This document shows, piece after piece, positions 1 through 8,064 of a stretch of 64,000 nt of DNA. The position numbers and the translations under genes were made by a program. Below the pieces are notes generated by a model that saw nothing but the letters and a program-made list of their open reading frames with translations, made no database searches and had not been told where the DNA came from. Source of the DNA: Desulfosporosinus sp. Sb-LF. Its GTDB lineage: Bacteria > Bacillota > Desulfitobacteriia > Desulfitobacteriales > Desulfitobacteriaceae. The stretch is from the NCBI RefSeq assembly GCF_004766055.1, contig NZ_SPQR01000004.1, positions 62,001 to 126,000 on the forward strand. The letters run 5' to 3'. The number at the start of each line of letters is the position of its first letter. The first letter of the stretch is position 1.

Positions 1-398
1 GCCTTCTTGATATTGTACTTGTTCTGGTTATTCTTGAGAAACTGAAATCTTATATATTCTTTTTCTTCAAGAAGGCCCGGAATTTTTTTAGTAGTTCTAA
101 TTCTGCCCTAAGTTCTTCATTTTCACGTTTAAGCTTTTATTTCATATTGAGTATTGTAAAGTGCGCTTCCGTGACCCGGAAACGCACCTCCCCATATTCT
201 TGATATTCGCTTATCCAAGGGTACAGGCTGTTGTAGTGAATGGATAGTTCCTTTGCTGTTTCTGCAACAGACATATTGTCTTCCAAAACTAGTTTTACTG
301 CAGCAATCTTAAATTGACGATCGTAACTTCTCCTACTCATAAACTGTCACCTTTTTCTCTTATCTTTGTGTCCAGTTTATCATACCAGTTCCAAGATT
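1..398 (-). mobile_element. IS3-family insertion sequence remnant, cut by the window edge
   Basis: The minus strand carries a decayed IS3-type orfA followed, in the -1 frame, by the first residues of orfB (YIRFQFLKNNQNKYN, bases about 1-57), which runs off the window. The orfA/orfB overlap in the -1 frame is the normal IS3 arrangement. Bases 372-398, upstream of orfA, may be the terminal inverted repeat, but the other end is not visible so this cannot be tested here. Confidence 0.7.
50..340 (-). pseudogene. IS3-type transposase OrfA, frameshifted
   Basis: The first 50 codons encode the helix-turn-helix N-terminus of an IS3-family OrfA (MSRRSYDRQFKIAAVKLVLE, then VAETAKELSIHYNSLY). Near base 190 the frame shifts: the adjacent frame reads GGAFPGHGSALYNTQYEIK, the usual continuation. 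Near bases 128-134 a second shift returns to the first frame, which reads KLKRENEELRAELELLKKF, the leucine-zipper part, and ends at the stop at 50-52. Two compensating indels therefore leave a premature stop in frame. The element is almost certainly inactive unless an intact copy exists elsewhere. Confidence 0.7.
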
Positions 399-577
399 TT
401 TATTATTTAATCTGTCTACCTTAATGGGAGCATATCACAACGTGGGAGGCCATTTTACATTCTTTACAAGTCGTAATGATCATAATCTGTAACATTAATC
501 CAACAACTCTTCTATGAGCCTTTTTTCCACCCATATAGGAAAGGGTCGAAAACGCCTTCATGTCTTCGACCCTTCAG

Positions 578-1120
578 TCATTCATTTTTCTTCGTTCGGT
601 AGATGAGAGCAACAACGCCTGAACTAAAGGTCTTCGTATCTAAAAGTCTCAGGGTCATCTCTCTCCCTTCTCTAAAGAGACGCTTTCCCATCCCAAGGAT
701 AATTGGATAGACCAATAACCGATATTCATCGATGAGGTCATGTTGTATCAGCGTGTCAACAAGATCGCCACTGCCGTAGATCAAGATATCCTGACCAGGC
801 TGCTGCTTCAGCTTGGATACTTCTTCCGAGACATTCTCTTTGATCAGGCATGCATTCCACATAACCTCAGCCAATGTCTTTGAGACAACGAACTTTGGGA
901 GGCTGTTCATTCTGTCTGCAAAACCTTCTTCGTCAGTCATGGATGGCCAGGCAGCTGCAAAACCTTGATATGTCACTCGTCCGAGTAAAAGAGCATCGCT
1001 TGAAAATAGTTCATCGAATTTAAACTTCGCAATTTCATCGTTCCAGTATGGCGTTGTCCAAGCTGGATCCTCCATAACGCCATTAAGTGTAAGGTACATT
1101 GATACAATTACTTTTCTCAT
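578..1120 (-). CDS. Dihydrofolate reductase-like protein (RibD C-terminal family)
   Basis: This 180-residue protein has the fold signature of the RibD_C/YwjB group: MRKVIVSMYLTLNGVMED at the N-terminus, LLGRVTYQGF around residues 45-55, VVSKTL near 77, and DILIYGSGDLVDTLI near 110 followed by YRLLVYPIILGMGKRLF. Members are NAD(P)H-binding reductases, but the substrate of stand-alone copies is generally unknown. The start at 1120 is chosen because AAAGGAG lies just upstream; a longer frame to 1180 has no ribosome binding site. It is a monocistronic gene in a region of decayed genes. Confidence 0.8.
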   Translation of the reverse strand: MRKVIVSMYLTLNGVMEDPAWTTPYWNDEIAKFKFDELFSSDALLLGRVTYQGFAAAWPSMTDEEGFADRMNSLPKFVVSKTLAEVMWNACLIKENVSEEVSKLKQQPGQDILIYGSGDLVDTLIQHDLIDEYRLLVYPIILGMGKRLFREGREMTLRLLDTKTFSSGVVALIYRTKKNE

Positions 1121-1183
1121 ATTGTTTCTCCTTTCATACCGACCGTCCCAAATATATTGCAAACTGTTCCTATCCATCAAGTC

Positions 1184-1606
1184 CTAGATTTGATTCAACT
1201 CGTCGTCCGAATAAGCGGCTATTGCACAGGTTCCAAGATTAATTGACTCAGCACTTATGTATAAGTTTTGGCAAACATGTCCAGCATTTAGATACAAGTA
1301 TCTTTAACCTCTTTCTCCTATCTCCAATTCATCCTGTATGGTACCGCAATCCAAATAAAGGTCTGATATAAACATGCCTTGGTAATCTTGTATGCGATAT
1401 ATTTACTAACGAAACGCTAATTAAGCTGTGTTCCAGTGCCAAAAATATATATAATCCAGGGGTAATTCCATCGACGTTATTGATAGTCCATTTGGTAGAT
1501 CTAAATAAACTATACTTTGCTTCTTTTGCATTGGCTCTAACTTAAATCCTCTCAATGTATTTCCATCAAAATAATCTGAACCGTTGGAGCTTGATAAAGA
1601 AGCCAT
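1184..1606 (-). pseudogene. SagB-type nitroreductase, degraded
   Basis: Bases 1310-1184 on the minus strand read RYLYLNAGHVCQNLYISAES then INLGTCAIAAYSDDELNQI and a stop. This is the C-terminal signature of SagB/ThcOx-type flavin nitroreductases. An upstream fragment (1606-1421) begins MASLSSSNGSDYF, contains KKQSIVYLDLPNG and stops; between the two the frame is broken. I infer one decayed gene with internal deletion and frameshifts. The C-terminal match is convincing, the assignment of the upstream piece less so. Confidence 0.55.
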
Positions 1607-1612
1607 TTGAGT

Positions 1613-1647
1613 GATAATGCTACCCCAAGTACAGGGGTAGCATTATC
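1613..1647. terminator. Perfect 14-bp hairpin downstream of selO
   Basis: Bases 1613-1626 and 1634-1647 are perfect inverted copies with a 7-base loop. It lies about 75 bp past the selO stop. Only the plus strand has a T-rich tail (CTTTGTAG), so as a selO terminator it would be atypical. Confidence 0.4.
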
Positions 1648-1722
1648 TTTGTAGTGATAGTAAATGACAAGGCGTCAACTTGATTGAGAAAAGCAGAAAG
1701 AACTGTCCCTGATGTTTCCATA

Positions 1723-3198
1723 TCAGGTACCGCAAAAGGTTCGGTAAGGAGGGGTTGATAGCGCAGGCAGTGTGAAATAATCAGCCTGTTCGGGGGAGTG
1801 CGCGTAGGGGCTTGAAAGAACATCAAGAAGCCGCTCCATCACGCTGTAGTCTCCTTGTTTCACTGCGGCTTCTAGTGCGGCTTCTACCTGGTTGTTGCGA
1901 GGGATTAGCGCAGGATTGCAGTTCCGCATCAACTGATGAGAGGAGGCTTTCGGTTCCTGCTGCCTGCCAAGTCTGGCCTGCCACTGCTCATGCCACTGAG
2001 CAAATTCTGTGATTCCAAAAAGGACCGTATCCTCCAGCGTATCAAAAGTTAATGCGCGGAAGGTATTGGTATAGTCCGCACGATACTTCTGCATCATACT
2101 GAGCAGGCTTTCAATAAGGGATTCATCCTGTATCTCTTCGTTAAATATTCCCAGTTTTCCTCTCATTCCCGCGAGCCAATTACAGTAATACAACTCAGTA
2201 AAATGTGAAATTGCATCCTGGGCCATTATGACAGCCTGCTCCTCATTGACATGCAGTAGCGGCAATAGGGTTTCAGCAAATCTCGCGAGATTCCACCCGG
2301 CAATGGGTGGCTGATTGCCATAGGCATAGCGGCCTTGAACGTCAATGGAACTGAATACAGTTGCCGGGTCATAGACATCCATAAAGGCGCAAGGTCCATA
2401 ATCAATGGTTTCTCCACTGAGTGCCATATTGTCGGTGTTCATCACCCCGTGAATAAAGCCAACCATTTGCCATTTGGCAATCAGCTCGGCTTGACGCTTG
2501 ATTACTTCCTGAAGTAGCAAAAGGTAGCGGTTCTCGGCATCGAAAACGTCTGGAAAATGTCGTTGCAATGTATAGTCAGCCAGAACCCTTAGATCCTCAA
2601 CTGTTCCCCACTCTGAAACGTATTGAAAGGTTCCGACGCGCAGATGACTGGCAGCCACGCGGGTCAAAATAGCACCAGGCAGCTCGGTTTCGCGGATTAC
2701 AGACTCACCGGTTGTCACCACCGCTAGGCTGCGGGTGGTAGCAATACCAAGTGCATGCATTGCTTCGCTGATGATGTATTCGCGCAGCATCGGTCCAAGT
2801 GCCGCTCGACCATCGCCCTGGCGGGAGTATGGCGTTTGACCTGAACCCTTGAGCTGAATATCAACCCGCTTACCTAGGGGGGTGATCTGCTCGCCAAGCA
2901 GCAGAGCCCGGCCGTCACCTAACAAGGCAAAATGCCCGAATTGATGCCCAGCGTAAGCTTGCGCAAGAGGCAAAGCGCCTTCGTTAATCCGGTTGCCAGC
3001 AAGCGCCGCTACGCCATCTTTGCTTTGCAGCGCCTGGACGTTCAATCCCAGGGATGCTGCCAACGGATAATTAAGAATAATCAACTTTGGTGAGCGTACA
3101 GGGATTGGGTTGAGTCTGGTAAAAAATAATTTCGGCAGACGGGCGTAACTGCTGTCTAAGTTCCATCCTGTTTCTATTATTGCTTTTCCCTTTGTCAT
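1723..3198 (-). CDS. selO: Protein adenylyltransferase SelO (YdiU family)
   Basis: SelO is a pseudokinase-fold enzyme that transfers AMP from ATP to Ser, Thr or Tyr of target proteins and is linked to redox stress. The 491-residue protein carries the family landmarks: [15 protein letters not shown] (about residues 77-91), [12 protein letters not shown], the nucleotide loop [19 protein letters not shown] (114-133), [35 protein letters not shown] (about 248-267) and the C-terminal PPYRTFCGT. Length and C-terminus are complete. The start has a good AAAGGAGATACT site. It sits alone between insertion sequence remnants, so it could have been part of a transferred segment, though nothing in the gene itself shows this. 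Confidence 0.93.
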   Translation of the reverse strand: MTKGKAIIETGWNLDSSYARLPKLFFTRLNPIPVRSPKLIILNYPLAASLGLNVQALQSKDGVAALAGNRINEGALPLAQAYAGHQFGHFALLGDGRALLLGEQITPLGKRVDIQLKGSGQTPYSRQGDGRAALGPMLREYIISEAMHALGIATTRSLAVVTTGESVIRETELPGAILTRVAASHLRVGTFQYVSEWGTVEDLRVLADYTLQRHFPDVFDAENRYLLLLQEVIKRQAELIAKWQMVGFIHGVMNTDNMALSGETIDYGPCAFMDVYDPATVFSSIDVQGRYAYGNQPPIAGWNLARFAETLLPLLHVNEEQAVIMAQDAISHFTELYYCNWLAGMRGKLGIFNEEIQDESLIESLLSMMQKYRADYTNTFRALTFDTLEDTVLFGITEFAQWHEQWQARLGRQQEPKASSHQLMRNCNPALIPRNNQVEAALEAAVKQGDYSVMERLLDVLSSPYAHSPEQADYFTLPALSTPPYRTFCGT

Positions 3199-3327
3199 AG
3201 TATCTCCTTTTTCACTTTTGTCGTTTTGTATCGTAGATTTCTCTTTTGCATAAAACGAAAATCATAGGCATTCTATGATATTTCTAGTTATTTCCTTACC
3301 ATCCAGCACAAGGCAACCTCTTTTAGG

Positions 3328-3872
3328 GTGTACTTCTGCCAATTTATTATACCCCTTCCACACATAGCCCATCCCACGTTCGGTTATCGCAAAATTACAG
3401 ACATACTTTGCAGGGATGGCTTAATCAAACATAAGCCAGTACATCGTTTGATGAGAACGATGGATATTATTACAATCTACCCGAAACCTAATCTGAGCAA
3501 GCGTCACCACGCCCAATACGTCAAACCCTATCTGCTGAGAAATCTAAAGATAGTGCGACCAAACCAGGTGTGGGGTGTGGATTTAACCTGTATTAAGATG
3601 GAGAAAGGATTTATGTATCTCTTTATTATTATTGACTAGTATAGCCAGTGCATTGTGGATTGCGAGCTGTCGAGCACATCAAAAAGATTTTGTTATGACA
3701 TGTCTGAAGCGAGCCTTTATTCGCTACAAACCGGAAATCATTCAGGAGCATTAAGTATGATGATATCTATATCAACAATTAATGACACCCTTAGAGAGCT
3801 ACGTAAGGGCATCAACGAATATGGACATGTACAACACGTATCGTCCACATGGCTCACTGGGAGGTGATGTGC
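3328..3872 (+). pseudogene. IS3-type transposase OrfB, degraded
   Basis: The first part reads HPTFGYRKITDILCRDG, then RLMRTMDIITIYPKPNLSK and VWGVDLTCIKMEKGFMYLFI, the DDE transposase core of an IS150-like OrfB. A TAG interrupts after IIID; the frame then continues YSQCIVDCELSS. A final piece reads MDMYNTYRPHGSLGG, the typical OrfB C-terminus. Much of the middle, including most catalytic positions, is lost. It is a relic, related to or from the same group as the element at the left edge. Confidence 0.75.
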
Positions 3873-3877
3873 CCATG

Positions 3878-4054
3878 AATAATGCACCAATAGAGAACTT
3901 CTTCGCTATTTTAAATTGGAGTTAATCTATCTCGTTAAAAACACAGATATTGCGAACTGACTGAGCTAATCCATCAATATTCGACTCTGCAACAATGAAC
4001 GTATACACTTAAAAAGCGGCATGAGCCCGGTTGAATACCGAACCCATGCCACTT
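3878..4054 (+). pseudogene. C-terminal scrap of a second IS3 OrfB
   Basis: Bases 3878-4054, read with frame corrections, give NNAPIENFFAILKLE, then ELTELIHQYIR and NNERIHLKSGMSPVEYRTHAT. This is the C-terminus of a different IS3-family OrfB subgroup from the one just upstream (which ends YNTYRPHGSLGG). The two ends lie back to back, so the segment is a mosaic of at least two insertion events. Confidence 0.65.
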
Positions 4055-4205
4055 AAGGTTTCTTTTTCAAATGTGTTTACTTGACAGAGACATCATTACC
4101 CCTTCTCCGTTGGTTGGAGTTGTTTTAATTTGGCTAATATAGTTGTGAACCAAGTATAATAACTATTAACTCTCGGTGAAAATATTTAATTGAATTCAAA
4201 TTAAG

Positions 4206-4412
4206 TTAGATTTTGCTTCCGCCTTTAAGGTGTTCCTCTGCAAATTGAATCATGCGTTTGGTCATTTGGCCACCTACAGAACCATTTTCACGACTTGTAC
4301 GGTCGCCACCAAGTTGAAGGCCCATTTCATTAGCTACCTCATACTTAAACTGATCCAATTGTTGTGAAGCCCCTTGAACTGCTGGCGTATTAGTATTTCT
4401 TTCTCCTGCCAT
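4206..4412 (-). CDS. Small acid-soluble spore protein, alpha/beta type
   Basis: This 68-residue protein binds and protects DNA in dormant spores and is later degraded by the GPR protease. The family core is plain: FKYEVANEMGLQLGGDRTSR (about residues 22-41), which includes the GPR cleavage region, then NGSVGGQMTKRMIQFAEEHL. The N-terminus is rich in Asn, Thr and Gln as usual. AAGGAGGACAACATC precedes the ATG. It is a single gene, expected to be forespore-specific (sigma G), although I did not identify a sigma G promoter with confidence. Confidence 0.93.
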   Translation of the reverse strand: MAGERNTNTPAVQGASQQLDQFKYEVANEMGLQLGGDRTSRENGSVGGQMTKRMIQFAEEHLKGGSKI

Positions 4413-4819
4413 GATGTTGTCCTCCTTATATTTTTATTATTAAGATTTATCTCTAGTGGTTTATGTGTCTGAGCATATCTTGTCCATATATCGTTGTTTA
4501 ACACTGGAAAGTTATATCAAAAAAGGTTACAGCAATTGCATCGAGCCTAGGCCTAAATTGAAATTATGGCTTTTCAAAAACTCACTCAAATTGTTGCTCG
4601 CATTCAATTTTAAAAAAATAACGAAGAATTTGCGATTAGAACTATTCTTAATGATATTCTAAAACGTATGATGGATAGGCTTTCAACAGTGCATTCCCAA
4701 CGCTTCTGAGTTGCTATATTAATTAGGATTTCGACATGCGCAGTATCGTATAATTAATGCACCGGACAGGTTAATCGTTTAAATTAAGAACCGGAATATA
4801 TTAAAGGGGATTTGACGAA
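4413..4819. other. Intergenic stretch between sasp and spo0A
   Basis: No supported gene. The region is AT-rich and should hold the divergent promoters of the spore protein gene and spo0A. A short plus-strand frame from 4566 (MAFQKLTQIVARIQF, stop, then KNNEEFAIRTILNDILKRMM) could be a decayed small gene, but its length does not exclude chance. Confidence 0.4.
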
Positions 4820-5620
4820 ATGGGAAATCCAATAAAACTAATTATCGCAGATGATAACCTTAATATTTGTAAAACATTGCAGAACCATCTCCAAAATCAA
4901 GAAGGTTTAAGTATCGTCGGCGTTGCGAATAATGGAATAGAAGCCTTGGAACTCATTCTATCCCAGGAGCCGGACCTAATAATTCTTGACTTGATTATGC
5001 CGCACTTAGACGGTCTAGGTGTTTTAGAACGAATCATTGCTCGGACATCGGCGACCCGCCCCAAAGTTATTATGTTAACCGCATTCGGCCAGGAATCTCT
5101 CACACACCAAGCAATGACACTCGGAGTGGACTATTTTATTTTAAAACCATTTGATCTGGATATTCTTAGCAAGCGTATCCACTCTTTGACTCAGAATACG
5201 CCTCCAGTGTCAGGAAACGCTCAGTTTTCATCTACCGCTCCAATCGCATCAACAGTGAGAAGTGGGCTCAACCTTAATGCTGAAATCACGACAATAATGC
5301 ATCAAATCGGAATTCCTGCCCATGTTAAAGGGTATCAATATATTAGAGATGCAATTTTAATGGTGGTTGAAGATGTCTCCCTACTAGGGGCAGTCACAAA
5401 AGAACTCTATCCTGGTATCGCGAAAAGATATGATACTGCATCTACCAGAGTAGAACGAGGGATTCGTCATGCTATAGAATTAGCATGGGAACGTGGACAT
5501 ACAGATACACTTAAACGAATCTTCGGATATTCCATGAATATTGAGCGCCAAAAACCCACGAACTCCGAATTCATAGCACTTCTGTCGGATAAATTAAGAA
5601 TGATGAGTACTGCGAGTTGA
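4820..5620 (+). CDS. spo0A: Sporulation master regulator Spo0A
   Basis: Spo0A is the phosphorelay response regulator that starts sporulation. The receiver domain (residues 1-120) has the acidic pair D11-D12, phosphoacceptor D57 in IILDLIMPHLDG, and K109 in ILKPF. A variable linker follows (about 128-150), then the Spo0A C-terminal domain with GIPAHVKGYQYIRDAI, VTKELYPGIAKRY, the recognition helix region TRVERGIRHAIELAW and GYSMNIERQKPTNSEFIALL. All are intact, so this looks functional. Length (266) is normal. An AAGGGGATT site precedes the ATG. It stands alone: the usual upstream partner spoIVB is not here, which raises the question of whether it is the main copy or a second one. Confidence 0.93.
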   Translation: MGNPIKLIIADDNLNICKTLQNHLQNQEGLSIVGVANNGIEALELILSQEPDLIILDLIMPHLDGLGVLERIIARTSATRPKVIMLTAFGQESLTHQAMTLGVDYFILKPFDLDILSKRIHSLTQNTPPVSGNAQFSSTAPIASTVRSGLNLNAEITTIMHQIGIPAHVKGYQYIRDAILMVVEDVSLLGAVTKELYPGIAKRYDTASTRVERGIRHAIELAWERGHTDTLKRIFGYSMNIERQKPTNSEFIALLSDKLRMMSTAS

Positions 5621-6111
5621 TTAAAAATTTAGTCTTTATTGACATAAGGGGTCAACTTAAGAAAATTTTCAAAGCTCCTCTCCTCTTTTGAACTGAGACC
5701 TGTATTGCGGACAGCCTCATGTTCAATGGGTTATCAACAGAAACTGATACCTCGACTCCAGAGGTGTCAGTTCTCTGAATCCGTTCGTTGTGATAAAAGT
5801 CAAATAGTCAGCAATAACTTCTTAATTTCCTCAAGCTTTTGTTGACACCTTTTCCAGCGGAATGGATGGTTACTTACGATGTCGCCGCTGGTGAATACTC
5901 CACGCAATGATGACCTGAATGTGTGGTTCCAGCAAACAGTCTATTTTAGGATCTTGAAAGAATATATATGGAATCGTTCAACCCCTCAGCGGCTCTCAAA
6001 ATGCTACCTGCTGCTACGTCGCATATTCTGAAGCGCGCTCCGACGCAGTAAAAACCGACTATGATTACTTTTTCGCCTCTTTATAACCAAGAATTCAATA
6101 TATTCCTTTTA
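5621..6111. other. Intergenic stretch without a supported gene
   Basis: No convincing coding frame. An imperfect hairpin lies at about 5745-5778 (ACTGATACCTC against GAGGTGTCAGT, one wobble). The sequence around 5830-5940 may be decayed mobile-element DNA, but I could not match it to a family. Confidence 0.4.
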
Positions 6112-6249
6112 CTACTCTCCATCTTCTGAAGAGTTTTGCTTATGCTTGGCTTTTCGTTTGTAGTCTTTATTTGATTTATGGGGGCGTGTGCCAGAATTGA
6201 AGAGAGATCTTGTTCTTGGCTTACGAACTAGGTTTGATTTCTTCTTCAT
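6112..6249 (-). CDS. 45-residue highly basic protein, possibly an ArfA/BrfA-like ribosome-rescue factor
   Basis: An uninterrupted 45-codon frame is preceded by an ideal AAAGGGGAAAC site. The protein is strongly basic at residues 1-37 (MKKKSNLVRKPRTRSLFNSG, then KDYKRKAKHK) with an acidic tail. The order RSLF, a Lys-rich spacer, then (K)xY-x-RK-x-KHK resembles the core of alternative ribosome-rescue factors of the ArfA type (xPLFRxRV, KGKGSYxRKxKH), which recruit release factor to stalled ribosomes when tmRNA is limiting. That similarity is from memory and the protein is short, so function is only a suggestion. A 7-bp stem (6114-6120 with 6128-6134) overlaps the last codons. It might equally be an unrelated nucleic-acid-binding peptide. 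Confidence 0.55.
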   Translation of the reverse strand: MKKKSNLVRKPRTRSLFNSGTRPHKSNKDYKRKAKHKQNSSEDGE

Positions 6250-6393
6250 GTTTCCCCTTTCGAATTTAAGGTCTTTAATGATAATAATATCCTGAGAAAA
6301 TTTTTATGCATTCATCGTAAGTCCGGAACAATCAATACCTCGGTTGCGGTAAATGTCGTTAGAACTTGAGCCACTTCCCTAGAAGCTCATGTT

Positions 6394-6467
6394 AGCTCAA
6401 GCAGTCGACCGATTAGGACCTGTCAGCTCTACACGTCATCGTGCTTCCGCACCTGTCTTATCAATTG
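6394..6467 (-). rRNA. Orphan fragment of the 23S rRNA 3' end
   Basis: The minus strand reads as the last 74 or so bases of a clostridial 23S rRNA: TTGATAAGACAGGTGCGGAA, GCACGATGACGTGTAGAGCT, GACAGGTCCTAATCGGTCGA, CTGCTTGAGC. The order of the pieces and the conserved GGTCCTAATCGGTCGA match the domain VI terminus. The rest of 23S is absent (sequence beyond 6467 does not match) and no 5S or tRNA follows. It is therefore a detached relic, perhaps left by recombination between rrn operons. Confidence 0.7.
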
Positions 6468-6907
6468 TCGCTCATAGCTTTGCCTTGTCACTACGCTGAC
6501 GCCAATCAGTTCCTCCGACAAATCTATTCGCTGTGGCTGGGCTCCGTTAGAACATATAATTTCCTTACCAAGCTCTACTTCACCTTTTGGCACACTGCTT
6601 TAGTTGATATCAAGCTCTTCTTTCCGGAGTAGAAGCTTTGCGTCCCCATCTCCAGTTTCTTTTCTAATGTCATCGTCGTTTCCGAAAATATTGCTAAATA
6701 TACTCTATATAACCGCTCATTGTTTTATCCATTTTTATATTGCCCTTTAAGGATATATCATCTACATAAAATTGGGAAATAGAAGCATTTTGGAGATTTT
6801 ACTTAATAAAAAAACGCGGCGGTGCTTATAAACCGATTATTACATAATCTAAAGCCGATCACTGTAAAAGGCACCACTTAGATGATGAGTGTTTAATGCA
6901 TAGTTTC

Positions 6908-6919
6908 AAATTCCACTTT
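6908..6919 (+). repeat. Left arm of 12-bp inverted repeat flanking the recombinase
   Basis: AAATTCCACTTT here is exactly inverted as AAAGTGGAATTT at 7968-7979. The left arm is 55 bp before the recombinase start codon and the right arm begins at the base after its stop codon, so the two bracket the gene closely. Confidence 0.6.
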
Positions 6920-6974
6920 ATTTATATATAATGGCAGTAGCCACTTACTCGTGTTTATAAATACGGAGGTAATT

Positions 6975-7967
6975 ATGGAAGATATTAATGCATTAAGTTC
7001 TACTACCCTTCCCTACTTCGCCAAAGATTATATTAATCACCTTGCTGTCATTAATAAGTCCCGGAATACACAATATGCATATACCAATGAACTGCGTTTG
7101 TTTTTTCAGTTCTTATGTAATTCAATTCCTGTCTTTCCCTCTGTTCCTGTTTCCATAAGTTTATTACTTATGGAAACTATAGGACATCGTGATATCGAAG
7201 CTTATTTGAGCTGGGCCAGCATTGAGCGAAATAATGGAGTGCGCGCACTTGCTCGCAAACAAGCAGTAATAAAATCTCTTTATCGATATTTACTACGTGA
7301 AGATATGATATCTAAAGATGTCACGGTCAAGTTAGACCCCATAAATACGAATCAAAAATTGCCTAAAGCTCTTGAGCCAAATCAAATTGCTGATCTTACT
7401 GAAGTTTTACAGAACGGAACTGGGTTGTCTAAGGAACAGCTTAAATATTATGCTTATACAGAAAAACGGAATTACGCAATATTCCTAACCTTCATTGGTA
7501 CTGGTTTACGCTTATCTGAGCTTTGTAATCTCAATCTCAAGACAACATATCTTAATAAAGGCTGCTTCGAACTTATACGCAAAGGAAATAAAGAAACAGT
7601 CGTATACTTTAATACTGAAATAACTGATGCTTTAATCGATTATCTTCAAAATGAAAGAAAACGTTATGCTCAGGGAAAATCAGAAGCATTATTTCTCTCT
7701 ATGCAAGGAAAACGTATAAGCACAAGAGCAGTACAAAATCTCATAGCAAAATATATGACAATTCTTAAAACAATGGGCCATAATACAGACGGTTTTAGCG
7801 CTCACAAAATGCGTTCAACGTTTGCCACATTACTACTTCGCGAAACGGACAACCTTGCTATTGTACAAGACGCCTTAGGACATTCTGACCCTAGAACAAC
7901 AAGAATTTATGCTAAGGTTCTAGATGAGCAACTTAAACGTTCAGCCGCTTTGATTAAGTTCAAATAG
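6975..7967 (+). CDS. Tyrosine recombinase (XerC/XerD-like integrase)
   Basis: The 330-residue protein has an N-terminal SAM-like core-binding domain (about 14-115) and a C-terminal catalytic domain with all active-site residues: R179 in GTGLRLSEL, K203, H277-x-x-R280 in SAHKMRSTFATLL, H303 in LGHSDPRTTRIY and nucleophile Y312. It should cut and rejoin DNA at specific sites. ACGGAGGTAATT gives the start at 6975; upstream in-frame codons lack a site. It resembles integron-free, short XerC-like enzymes more than phage integrases. No excisionase, other phage gene or tRNA is nearby. A perfect 12-bp inverted repeat flanks it, suggesting a minimal self-recombining cassette. Confidence 0.9.
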   Translation: MEDINALSSTTLPYFAKDYINHLAVINKSRNTQYAYTNELRLFFQFLCNSIPVFPSVPVSISLLLMETIGHRDIEAYLSWASIERNNGVRALARKQAVIKSLYRYLLREDMISKDVTVKLDPINTNQKLPKALEPNQIADLTEVLQNGTGLSKEQLKYYAYTEKRNYAIFLTFIGTGLRLSELCNLNLKTTYLNKGCFELIRKGNKETVVYFNTEITDALIDYLQNERKRYAQGKSEALFLSMQGKRISTRAVQNLIAKYMTILKTMGHNTDGFSAHKMRSTFATLLLRETDNLAIVQDALGHSDPRTTRIYAKVLDEQLKRSAALIKFK

Positions 7968-7979
7968 AAAGTGGAATTT
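7968..7979 (-). repeat. Right arm of 12-bp inverted repeat flanking the recombinase
   Basis: This is the exact inverted partner of 6908-6919 and starts at the base following the recombinase TAG stop. Confidence 0.6.
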
Positions 7980-8064
7980 TGCAGTCGTCAATCAACTATC
8001 ATCACTCCATTAACTATTTTGATGATGTTAATAGAGCATGAATCGTCTTATAAAGTAATTTTGC

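Larger units (their letters stand above)
6250..6974. other. Intergenic stretch holding the 23S relic and the left arm of a recombinase repeat
   Basis: Apart from the 23S rRNA fragment (6394-6467) and the inverted repeat arm at 6908-6919, I see no supported gene. An open frame at 6441-6632 overlaps the rRNA fragment and is not believed to be coding. Confidence 0.5.

Noticed and set aside
4456-4662. 68-codon frame upstream of spo0A
   Set aside because: Low-complexity Leu/Lys/Phe-rich translation, no ribosome binding site, and a competing decayed frame in another phase.
4809-4819. Spo0A-box-like TTTGACGAA at the spo0A start
   Set aside because: One mismatch to the consensus and overlap with the ribosome binding region; no second box nearby.
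6441-6632. 63-codon open frame on the plus strand
   Set aside because: It begins inside the 23S rRNA relic on the opposite strand, has no ribosome binding site and no recognisable protein features.
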